Of a stretch of 64,000 bases of DNA, positions 34,095 to 59,219 are shown in pieces. The notes beneath the pieces are model-generated. The model was not told where the DNA came from and did no database searches. It worked only from the letters and a program-made list of their open reading frames with translations. Position 1 is the first letter of the stretch. Each line of letters begins with the position of its first letter. Made by a program: the position numbers and the translations under genes. The DNA is from Edaphochlamys debaryana. Lineage: Eukaryota; Chlorophyta; Chlorophyceae; Chlamydomonadales. The stretch spans positions 868,001-932,000 of the forward strand of contig JAEHOE010000021.1 in the NCBI GenBank assembly GCA_016858145.1, written 5' to 3'.

Positions 34095-35609
34095 TGCGTG
34101 ACAGCTGGGAACCTAGATGGCCCCACCCATCGTTGACCATTTCCCCTCGCTTCAAGCCTTCCAGGTTGCCGTGCAGGCCAACAATTTCAAGCGAGGCACT
34201 GCATCGCCCGAGAGGCAACATCGGCCAGTGTCTCTTTGACCCTTTCCCCAACACCCCAAGCCCGAAAGCCCGGCGCTCCCCAGGCGGAGCTGGGACAGGG
34301 GCTCTCAGGATGCGCTCAAGGGGGACCTGATCATAAGCCGCTGTGCTGTACCAAGGGCAGGTGGTAGTAAGTAGCGCCTCTCGATGAGGCCTGAGGTGGA
34401 CGAGGTCACGAGGTTACGGGATTGGGCTGGCCGCTAGTAGGGCCGCAGAGTTTAGATGAGCAGCAAGGGCGCTGGGCGTGTAAATGTGACCGTGCCGGGA
34501 AGCACCGGGCATTTGCAGGTTGCTGCAAGTCCCGCTGTCAGCCGCCGCTTGATATTTACTAGTTGGTTCAAACCCCTTCTTTGCGCATGACCTGTGTGGG
34601 GCCCACCTACGTCTTCACCTGTTTGCGTGGGGACGGAGGAAGGTCCCGGCGGGTGCGTGCCGGGACGCCGCAGGCTCCCCCTTGCGGTCAGGAGGGGCCT
34701 AGCTGGCAGATGAGCGCCTAGACTTGTTGGTTATTTTGTGACGAAGCTGGTGCGCGACGGAGCAAGCGCTGAGGCCGGCTGCGACAGGCGCCATCGCCCT
34801 CGGGCCGAGAAGGCCAGGGCTCATCTCGAAATGTAAGGGCAAGGTGACAAGACTTGGAGCCAAGCTGATTGAGGGCCGAGCGCCTCCGGCGCGAGGCTTC
34901 TGGCAAGTGCGACGAATGGCGCAAGTGTCTCCAGCCCTGCCGATCTCCCTTTCCCCACATCGCTTGAACCCAGCTACCGCACTCATCAATCGAAGCGGGG
35001 CAGGCAAGCAAAGCATTCATCAGAGGAGTGGCAAGCACGGCGGGCGTGACAACAGTACCGCCACGGCAACTCTTTCAGCTTGCTTAGTATTGCATAGTTG
35101 TGTAGGATGAACGTTTAGGAAAGCGGAGTTGAGCTAGGATGAGGTAGAGCCCGGTGCGTTTGTGAACCATCCCTGCCGTAGGCGAGGCGCCATACCCTGG
35201 CCGCTGGGTGCTTTGTGATAGAGGCTGTGCGTGATTGGTGCGTTAGGGATGTTTAGCGCGGCCGAGGTAGGCCGGGTGCGTGGGCGAACGGGGGCTCCCA
35301 AGCCCCGAGTGTCAGCCCGCCACCCCCGTGCATTCACGATATGCGACAGGCAGGCAGAGCGGCAAACAGCGCGGGGCCATCGTGCCCCTATGTGGAGAAA
35401 GCGCCCAGCGAAGGGCGGGGGCGGCGCCTGGGAGCACCAGACCCCGCCACGCCCTCCGGCTTGCGCCACGCGATACTCCTTCGCACCCTTGGGGACCCTG
35501 CAGCGCCAGATTCACATAGACTGGCGTTTGAGCGGTGGTCCGTCCAGTCCCCGCCGGCCCGGGATCTCAACAGAGCAGTACGGCACCCCGATCGCGGCCT
35601 CGGGAGGGG

Positions 35610-35618
35610 TATAAAAGG
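35610..35618 (+). promoter_or_regulatory. Orphan TATA box
   Basis: TATAAAAGG in a GC-rich setting, followed by an A/C-rich leader (ATAACAAGTTCACACTC). A TGTAA lies 170 bp downstream near 35783. No coding frame follows. It could be a mobile-element LTR or a noncoding transcript. Confidence 0.45.
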
Positions 35619-36058
35619 CCGCCCTCGGCGCATAGTCGGCATAACAAGTTCACACTCAAACCCCCAAGCAACCCAAGAATCCAAACCCAGGCTCCCTAAG
35701 CACTCTCCTATAAAGCTAATCCAGCTCTGCTCTTAGCGGTGAAGCGAAGGACTGATCACCCCCAGCTTCCGACCGTGCCCTTGTAACCAAAACACACCCC
35801 TCTTTCCCCGCTTCCCCCCCAGCTCCCCTCAGCTCCCCTCAGCCCCCAGCCATACACACACGGTCCCCCCTTTCACCCCCCATCCACCACTCTCCTCTCC
35901 CACCACAACACACACCCTAATACACACTTCTCCACACAAAGGCACAGTAGGGTCACAGGTGTAGGCCAGCCTACCTGTCTCCCCGTTAGCGCAGAAGCTT
36001 AGGCTAACCCCAGGCCCCGGTTACGCCCTCTCGTGTTTGCAGGTGGTCGCTCCCCTGT

Positions 36059-36287
36059 CCAAGCCCCCCTGTTCAAGAACCCCTTTCAAGCAGGGTCCAA
36101 GCCCCCCTGTACAAGAATCCCTTTCAAGCAGGGTCCAAGCCCCCCTGTTCAAGAACCCCTTTCAAGCAGAGTCCAAGCCCCCCCTGTTCAAGAACCCCTT
36201 TCAAGCAGGGTCCAAGCCCCCCTGTACAGGAACCCCTTTCAAGCAGGGTCCAAGCCCCCCTGTCCAAGGACCCCTCTCAAGCAGGGT
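36059..36287 (+). repeat. 38-bp minisatellite, six units
   Basis: Six units of 38 bp (one of 39) built on CCAAGCCCCCCTGTTCAAG then AACCCCTTTCAAGCAGGGT, differing at a few positions. An AG acceptor-like TTTGCAG stands just upstream at 36036-36042. There are no spacers, so this is not a CRISPR array. Confidence 0.95.
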
Positions 36288-37194
36288 CCGAGCTTAAGGT
36301 GCCCCAAGGCTTCGGCACCAGCGGCTGCCTTCCCGGCCCCGCCCCTTAACTCTTGCAGGTCAGCGCGAGTTCGGCCTCGCCCCTGCCCCCAGGCTTACAG
36401 CGGCATTCCCAGCCGAAGCGGCGGTTAAGACCCCCGGCTCGGGCCCCCGCATAGCGCAGCATTAGCGCATCCTTTAGGGTCCCCGGTTCGTGTGAGTTCA
36501 GCCTCCGATCCGGCCCGTGACCTCTTACTCTTAGTAGCCCAGCACAGTTCCTGTTAAGCTACCCGTGCACGCAGTTGTGCCCAGCAAGACACAGACAGTC
36601 AGCCAGCCAGGCCCTGTCCAAGTATCCCGTGTCTGCCCCCTTTAAGGCAGCCACTCACCGGCTTTCCCACAGCTCAGCCACACTCGGTACCCGGATAGAG
36701 CCAGACACAGCCCGACCCACATAGGTCCGGCCCCTAGAAGCAATTCAACACAGCCCCAAGGAGCCGAGCGCTAGCGAGGCCCGGCCCTTGCGTTAAGGTT
36801 TAAAGGTAGCAAGGTCTTTCCGTGTATCCTTGCTTGCCCCCTTCCTTGGCCCGCAGGTCAGTCAGCCCTTCACTACCTGTTTGAGTGCCCCTGCAGGCCT
36901 TTGCCCAGGTCTGCGCGTAATCCCAACGCTTCCGCTCATACCCCACGCATCCAAGGCCAGTGCGAAGCCCCCCTCTTCGTCTGCCTTCGTGTTTAGCACT
37001 GCAGGACAAGCAGCGTGTTGTGTCCCCTTACATAGCACCTGTGCACTTTAGAGGCTCAGCTAACGGTCCAAGGGCGCGAGTCTCACACCACCCGTAAAGC
37101 GCGCGCGAAAATTTGTAGTGTGGAATTTTGGTAGTTACGCGTGTGGTGTGTCGCTCCGCTTGCTGAGCGCACCGCCCTACGGGCCGTTGTTTGG

Positions 37195-37575
37195 CGTGCC
37201 CATTCGTGGCCTCTCTCCCGTTGAAACCCCGCGTACATGGCCACCGCCACCCCCGACCAGCGGTCCTAGCGCTCCCGCAAGGCCTGGGAGACCCAGGAGG
37301 AGCGCGGCAAGGGCCTGCCCGCCTACATGGCCGGCTTCACACCCGGCCAGCTGTCCAAGGCCCGGGAGGAGCGCGGCACCCCCATCCACGGCGGCTACAA
37401 CCAGAAGCGGCGCCTGGCCATGTGCCTGTGCGGCGTGTGCAAGAAGTGCAGGACCAGGGCCAGGTGGCCAAGTACCGGGCCAAGCAGGCTGCGGCCAAGG
37501 CTGAGGCCAAGGCTGCGGTGTGAGAGGAGCCATCGCCATCCGTGCCCATTCGTGGCCTCGCTCCCGTTGGACCCC
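37195..37575 (+). repeat. Direct repeats flanking a small relic ORF
   Basis: CGTGCCCATTCGTGGCCTC plus CTCCCGTTG-CCCC occurs at 37195-37230 and 37541-37575, offset about 346 bp, with about 32 of 36 positions equal. They bracket the broken ORF at 37237-37523. Confidence 0.85.
37237..37523 (+). pseudogene. Broken small Cys/Lys-rich protein gene
   Basis: It opens with ATG (MATATPDQRS), then an in-frame TAG at 37267. The frame continues with protein-like sequence (GFTPGQLSKAREERGTPIHG, CLCGVCKKC). About 37450 the frame must shift to read VAKYRAKQAAAKAEAKAAV and a TGA. The full product would be about 95 aa with a CxCxxCxxC cluster and a basic Ala/Lys tail. The function is unknown. Direct repeats on both sides suggest it arrived, or was copied, as a small unit. 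Confidence 0.5.
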
Positions 37576-37620
37576 CGCTTGCTCATGCTCCCCCTTGGTG
37601 GGAGCAGCCGGTGGAGCGTG

Positions 37621-37672
37621 GTAAGACGCCAGCGTCACAAGGCCTCACACGGGAGGCTCACTTTGCCCCCGG
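37621..37672 (+). repeat. Dispersed 52-bp repeat, copy 2
   Basis: This partner of 34043-34094 directly follows the second direct repeat that flanks the relic ORF. Confidence 0.75.
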
Positions 37673-37858
37673 CCCGGCCCCGGGCGAACCCGCGGGGGCA
37701 GTCGCGTCAGGCAAGCAGGCGAACCCGCGCGGGCAGCAGTCCTATTCCTGGAACCGCGGGGAGCCACGCGGGATTCTTTGTGTCCACAATCAGCGGTGTG
37801 CAAGCGGGACTTCGGGGTGTCACCCAATGGGTAAGGGTTTGATTTTGGAGGTTTTGGA

Positions 37859-37922
37859 GTTGCCCGTTTGGCCTTTGGACTTTGGTCCCGGTTGCCCGTT
37901 TGGCCTTTGGACTTTGGTCCCG
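37859..37922 (+). repeat. Perfect 32-bp tandem duplication
   Basis: GTTGCCCGTTTGGCCTTTGG plus ACTTTGGTCCCG occurs twice, back to back and identical, implying a recent event. Confidence 0.95.
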
Positions 37923-38593
37923 CCTTTCCCCGGGGGGTTGGGGGATTGGCACGGGGTGTAACGCAGGCGCGCTGATACCCCTGACCGATACCTTCGCCGG
38001 CTGAGTCCCTCAAACAGATAGCCTGTATTTCATAGCGAAATAGAACGCCACACCTGCGAACTGAGCCCAATTTACGCTTCCTTACGCCACGTCGACGTCT
38101 CGTCTGCCCAGGCCAACGCCAAAGCGCTAAAGAAAGCGTGAATAGAAATGGAGCGCTGTAGACAACCTTGCAACCATGGCTGATAGGCAAGCGCGTGTGG
38201 GGCAACATTCGGGGCGAACCTTGTGCCCGAGCTGCGGTGCAAGGCTTTGCCACACCATAATATCTCGACTAGGTCTGCTGGAAGCTGACAAGCATAGTTA
38301 GGAGCGGCGCGAGCCGCACAGGCGCGCTACTTCGATCGCGCCTTGGTTAGACAGCTCGCCTCGTCTCACGTATGCACACCGCGTCAGTGTTCGCGGGCAT
38401 CAGCGGTGCTGCACCGGTGAACAAGGCCAGGTTCGCTTGCCTAACCTGACTAACAGTGCCGCTGTCCGCAACCCCCCTTTGCAGCCCCTCCAAGCCGCAG
38501 CCGGCCCACCCGCGGCGGGCTCACGCGGAACGGCTGCCGTCGGGCTCTCTCTCGCCGTCAGCATCTCTTACCGGCAGCCTGTCCCCGCGCCAC

Positions 38594-41503
38594 ATGCTTG
38601 GCACGGACCAGTCCGCTTGGGCTAGGCTGGCTGTTGTGGTGGCACTCCTCGGCCTCCTGGCGCTCTCCTATCACCAAGTCGCGGGCCTGCCTGCAGCCTG
38701 GGCTTCCCAGGCGACCGGCACCACAGCGGCGAGCCAGAAAGTCCAGGCCCAGGCCCAAGCCCAGACCCTGGCGACCAAACTTAGTCAGACGCAGGCTGGG
38801 AGCCACAGTCAGGGAAGCGGCCAGGCGCAAACCCTGGCCGGCTTCACGGCCAGCCACCGGCCAAAGCACCACCGCCACCACCGGGCAGCGGCAAGCAGCC
38901 AGCAACACCAACAGCCGTCGCACGTGCATGCGCACTCGGGTGCTGCAACCGCCGACGGGTCCGGCGCTGCGCGCACCCCTGCCGCCATCGCTGCCACGGC
39001 CCGCGGCGCCGTCTCCGCGCCCGACCCAGATGGGCCCGCGCTCTACACCATGACCTTCGCTGCCGGCTACAAGCCGAGTGACGTGTGCGTATTGGTAGCG
39101 TCCTGGCGACGCTTCGAACCCTCCTCGAAGCTCGTCCTATTTGTGAACGATGAGGACGTGGGCGCATTCGAGGAGGCACACCCGGGGGTGGTGGTGCTCG
39201 GGACCGAGGAGCCAACCTTCCCGGGGCCTTATGCGATCTGCAAGCACCGCTTCCTGGTCCTGGCGCAGTACCTAAAGGAGCACTGGCGGGACATGGACGG
39301 AGTTCTGTTCGTGAGTGGGCTGTGCTCTGAGGGGAAGGCTCACAAGGCGCGGACTGTGCTCACAGGGAGTTACTTTACTGCGTGGGAAGAGGGGCTGGGA
39401 CTTGGGTCAGGGCCAAGTGAAGTGGACGTTCAGCGGGGCGGAAAACCAGAAGAGCTTGGGCAGGGGTTGGGCTGGGGTCGGGCTGGGGCTGCAACCGGGC
39501 TGGGACGTGTGGTATGGGCGGCAAGGGGCATAACGAGGCGCAGTGCTGCTTGAGGAGCTTAGGGTCGTCGTCGAGGAAGGGGCGGGGGCGGAAGCGAGAG
39601 CACGATTGCGAGCGTCAGGTCCTAGTCCGGCAAGCCCGAGCCTTTACCTTCCCGGTTTTAAGCCTGCCTGCACTCCATGCCGCATCACCCTCGTTGGCGC
39701 AACGACCTGCTCGCTCATCACTCATTCGTCCCGCACACCACCCCGTCCACCCGCCCACCCCTGCCCTCCCACAGATCGACGCCCGCGACGCCGCCTTCAA
39801 CGCCCCCTTCTGGACCTCCCCCTGGGTCTCGTCCACGCTGCGGGCCGACGCGGTGGCGGTGGTGCTGGAGGGGGGCATCGGGGATGACGGGGAGCCGCGG
39901 CTGCTGCCCATCAAGGGCGAGAAGTACAACCGGAAATGGGTGAGTGGTTGGTCCAGGGAGTCTGATCTAACTGTGAACGCCATCATATAGGAGGGCTTGG
40001 AGGAGGGTTCAGGGCTGGGCGGATGCAGGGTCGGTGGGAAAAGCAGATGTCTGAAGCGCGGGGCACGGCCGGAAGTACAACCGGAAGTGGGCGAGGGTTA
40101 CGGACGGTCAGGGGTTGCGCGGGTGTTGGGTGTGCAACATGGGTGGACAAGTAGACAAGGAACCGAGATCTGGGGCTTGGCTTTGGGCCTCCCGCCGGGC
40201 GCAGGGCATGCATTACCAAAGGAACAAGACAGGGTACGATCTGTACTTCCTCACGCACGCTCTCCTTCCCCTCCCCTCCCCTCCCCCTGTTAATTCCCCT
40301 CAGGTCCAGGACTGTCACGGCAAGGCGGGGCTGGAGCGCGTGGGGTCGCTGCCCGTGTTCAACGCGGGCTCGGCGTATGGCACCGCCGCCGCCATGTACA
40401 ACTTCTCGTTGCTGATCACGGAGCTGCTGGTGCAGACCTTCCCCGCGCCGCTCTGCAACGACCAGGGTGGGTGGGCCCGCTGGGGGCCGGGCGATGGGGC
40501 ATGAGAAAGGGCAGGGTCTGCAATGGCCAGGGCAGGGCAGGTGGAGAAGCTTAGCCGGGGCCGGGGCTGGGACTGGGGTGACGACGGATGCCGTCGTGCA
40601 ACGACCCGGGTGGGCCCGTTGGGGGCCCGGGGGGACGGGGCCGAGTCGGGGGATGGGCTCGGGCGGGGTGGGGGCGGGGGGACTGATGCTGCGGCAGGGA
40701 CGGAGAAAGGGCAGGCAGGGGCCTTGGGGGCAGGGCGAGGCCACACAGGAGGTCCAGAAGCCGCGTTGCAGGAGCTTGGGTCTGCGCGGTACCGGCAGCT
40801 AGCTGTGCGTCTCGACGGCGTGTGTTGCCCTGACCCCCCAACGCCGCCACCCGCGACCCGCGATGCCGACCAGGCCTGCTCAACTGGATGATCCATGCCC
40901 TGGCGCCCGACGGCCTGCCCTTCAAGTGGGTTGCACGGGGCTCAACGACGGGTTGCGTAAGGACAGGCCTGCGGATGTCCTCGTTGGCTTGCATCCCTGT
41001 GTGCTGCAGACGGGCTGTTCGACGGTCCGCATGCTGCCTGCACAGTCGTCTTCCCAGCGTACCCAAAGCTCGAGGCTTCCTTACTGTGTGTCTGCAGCCC
41101 GTTGGCGCCACGTTGCTGACCTCCCCGTTCTCCTCCCCGCTCCCCTCCAATCCGTGCCTTCTTTCCTCCACCCCTTAGGCACGAGGTCCAGGCGCCGGGC
41201 CAGGGCCCCATCTACACAGCTGCGTACGGCCTGCCCGTGGAGGTGGACGAGTCGGGCGTGGCGCACGTGTTCCGATCAGATCCCGTATCTGGCGCCCGTA
41301 CGGCGTCGTACACGCCCGCGCTGCTGCACCAGTACGACCGGGACGAGCTATTAGAGAACGCGATTCGCGCCGCGAACGGCTGCCCGCCAGCGCTGCCGGC
41401 GGCGGTGCGGCGCTGCCAGAGGCGGTGGTATTGCCGCCTGTGGACTAGGCTTATTGGGAGACCGGCTGGGAGTAGAAGGCGGCTTGGGGAGCAGCTGGGG
41501 TGA
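38594..41503 (+). CDS. Type II membrane glycosyltransferase-like protein (5 exons)
   Basis: Exons 38594-39310, 39775-39939, 40304-40466, 40874-40925, 41179-41503 join in frame to 473 aa. A short cytosolic N-terminus and one membrane anchor (LAVVVALLGLLALSYH, about 13-30) are followed by a Gln/Ala/His-rich stem (about 35-140) and a lumenal domain. The domain resembles GT-A-fold nucleotide-sugar transferases: VLVASWRRFEPSSKLVLF, an acidic metal-site-like IDARDAAFNAPF at the start of exon 2, FNAGSAYG, and CNDQGLLNWMIHA. Golgi location and sugar transfer are inferred; donor and acceptor are unknown. The start is the first ATG before the anchor; an upstream in-frame GTG at 38456 was not used. Introns 2 and 3 contain extra copies of their own donors. 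Confidence 0.75.
39919..40096 (+). repeat. Duplicated 5' splice junction of glycosyltransferase exon 2
   Basis: AAGTACAACCGGAAATGG plus donor (39922-39944) recurs as AAGTACAACCGGAAGTGG plus GCGAGG at 40073-40095, offset 151 bp into the intron. The copy has GC in place of the GT donor. Confidence 0.85.
40451..40645 (+). repeat. Triplicated 5' splice junction of glycosyltransferase exon 3
   Basis: CTCTGCAACGACCAG plus GGTGGGTGGGCCCG at 40451 is the exon end. Diverged copies lie at about 40517 (GTCTGCAATGGCCAG) and 40594 (CGTGCAACGACC, GGTGGGCCCGTTGGGGG). Confidence 0.75.
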
Positions 41504-42858
41504 GGGTTCGAGGCCCTGCGTTTGTATGTAGATACTATGCGTCATGGGGTCCCCCCCATCAGGCAGTAGGCTAGGACTAAGGCTTCGACATTGGGGTGAC
41601 GCAGGGGGCCAGGGGCGGATTAGAACAGCCGGAAGGCAAGCGCCGAGGCAGGGGTAGCGGCAATGGCTGCCGAGTTGGTTGGGCTTGCCCTCATTGGGGA
41701 CATCAACAAATGAGCATGAGCATAAAATGCAGCATAAAATGCTTCATTAAGAGCACTGGTCTGAGAGAGGCAAGGGTTGGGGGGTGGCTTAGATTGCCGA
41801 CCATTGGAACTGCCTGATTCTTGGGTGACTGGCGGCGATTGATGATGAGTGACGCTGACGCAGTGTAGTGTCAGCTGTACCGGGTGAGCAGAAGCGGCGA
41901 CTAGAGTTGTTGGGACGGTGACTAGGGGGCCTGGCCAATGCATGCTTGCGTTGCGGTGGCCTGGCGGGAGACACTGCGGCTGCATGCAGGATGGGCAAAG
42001 GGTTCATGCCACGGTAAACTCATCGCATGGAAGTGTACCCCAGACAGGCCCTGACGGCGAGGCCCACGTTAGATCCAGGGCGTCTTGGGCACTCGCGCGG
42101 CGCATGGTCTGGTTTGAAAGCTGTCCGTGTACGGAACTGGGAAGCTCAATGGGTCAGGTCGATGTGGAAGGAGGCGTGGACAGGGATCCATCGATGAGGC
42201 ACGAGGGGGTCCTATACTCGCAGGGGCCGTGCAGCGTAGGACGATGCCGGGGGATGCATCGACGAGGGGGCCTTGCAGCTTCTTCCGCCCGACGCCCCAG
42301 TGCCAGCACCCCGCACTAGTGCGACAGCAACCCCCGCCGTCGTTCTGGCTGCCGGTACAATCGCATGCCCCCTGCGAGCTCCTGACCCCCACAACCCCAC
42401 TGCCCACCGCGAACCGCCTACCCCCTGCTCGGCCAAGCAAGACGTGCGAATGCCCCCCTCCTGAGTCATCGGCAGAATATGAAGACCCAGCATACGATCA
42501 CCGGCCCTGCCTTGTCATGTCCAGGCCCGCACCCTAGCCGCACTGTCGGGCGCATCTCGCCAAACCGCTCGCACTTCTGTTGCCTCCTAAAGCATGCACA
42601 TTCGCCAAAATAACCCTGACACAACCTCTGGCATCGCCGCAGCCATGTCCTCGACAGTGCCTTGCACTTTACCCTTTTCTCTGTCCTGGTCGAGCTGCGT
42701 GGCCTCAAGCCCCAACATGCACGCTGACACCCCTCAAGTGCTTCCTCCCGTTCCTCCCTCGCGGCAGCTTCCCAAGGGCAGCCTCGCCTCCGTAGACTTT
42801 CGCGCGAGCGCCGTATCTGGATCCAGATCTTCCCTCCACGCGCGATCCAATCGCCATC
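41504..42858. other. Convergent intergenic spacer
   Basis: This lies between the 3' ends of the glycosyltransferase gene (+) and the PI4K gene (-). Open frames exist but are composition-driven and look unlike protein. A GCATAAAAT word repeats near 41717-41741. No TGTAA signal was recognised close to either stop. Confidence 0.5.
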
Positions 42859-58466
<15,608 letters not shown>

Positions 58467-59219
58467 CCTGCTAGCCCTTGAGGGCGACGTAGCAAGGTTT
58501 CAGGAGCAACTTCTAGTCATCATGTGCCAGCAGAGTTCGACTATGTGTTGCCGTCGCAACAAAGCAGCAGACAAAGTGATTACGCTCTGTATCGCCGGAT
58601 GGATCAGTGTGACCGGGATGGAATCGACTACGGCATCACGTACGTTCGAGTTGAACACGGGCATGGCCGCAAGGCCGCATGCCGCTGCTAGTGCACTGCA
58701 TGGAGGCTACGCCCTCCGCCACCCTCCCTTGCTACCTTCCGCTCGCGTCCGTCCGTGCAAGGCCCACTCCCCCGAGCACTGACAGCACCATAGCGGCCCG
58801 GCCAACAGCGGTTCCCAAGTGTTACCATGCGCACGTCCGTCCAGGGGCCGCCCTCGCCATCGGCCTCCATGCATCCCACCCACCCCGTCGCTGCTGGCCG
58901 CTGCCAGCCTCCGTCCCAAGTTGCCGATATGCTAGCCTCGATCCCTGGTTCTTCCAGTTCCCAGGCACTCACCCGGCCCGTGCGCGGGCTTGTCCCCACC
59001 AGGCCCATTCACCCCGCCAACATCACCAGGCCTAACTAACAAGCCTGAGCTTCGCCAGGCCCAGGCTATGCCAGTCCCCAGGCTACGCCGTTCCCAGCCT
59101 GAAGGGGCTGGGCTTGTCCTCACCAGGCCCATGCTCCCCACCACCAGCCCCAGGCTTCGCTCGGCCCAGGCTTCACCAAAGGCATGCCTCGCCATTCTCA
59201 GCCCGTTGTGAGTCACCAG
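58467..59219. other. Intergenic region with a tandem duplication
   Basis: This holds the 5' flank of PI4K and the 3' flank of the rhomboid gene. GGGCTTGTCCCCACCAGGCC at 58986 and GGGCTTGTCCTCACCAGGCC at 59110 mark a diverged 124-bp tandem repeat rich in CCAGGC words. No gene was seen. Confidence 0.5.

Larger units (their letters stand above)
32567..38593. other. 6-kb gene-poor region with repeats and relics
   Basis: No intact gene was found. Contents noted separately: a small relic frame (33195-33356), a 52-bp repeat shared by 34043 and 37621, a strong TATA promoter (35610), a 38-bp minisatellite (36059-36287), a broken small Cys/Lys-rich ORF (37237-37523) between direct repeats, and a perfect 32-bp tandem duplication (37859-37922). 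Bases 35760-35940 are CA/CCCC-rich. Pieces with tRNA-like A-box and B-box words occur near 35984 and 36452. The mix suggests old mobile-element debris. The promoters of the divergent MYND (-) and glycosyltransferase (+) genes lie at its two ends. Confidence 0.5.

Noticed and set aside
36059..36287. CRISPR array
   Set aside because: The 38-bp units are directly adjacent with no unique spacers, and the genome is eukaryotic.
42127..42537. 136-aa plus-strand frame in the 41.5-42.9 kb spacer
   Set aside because: It has Pro/Ser/Arg composition typical of high-GC noncoding DNA here, with no motif and no splice or signal support.
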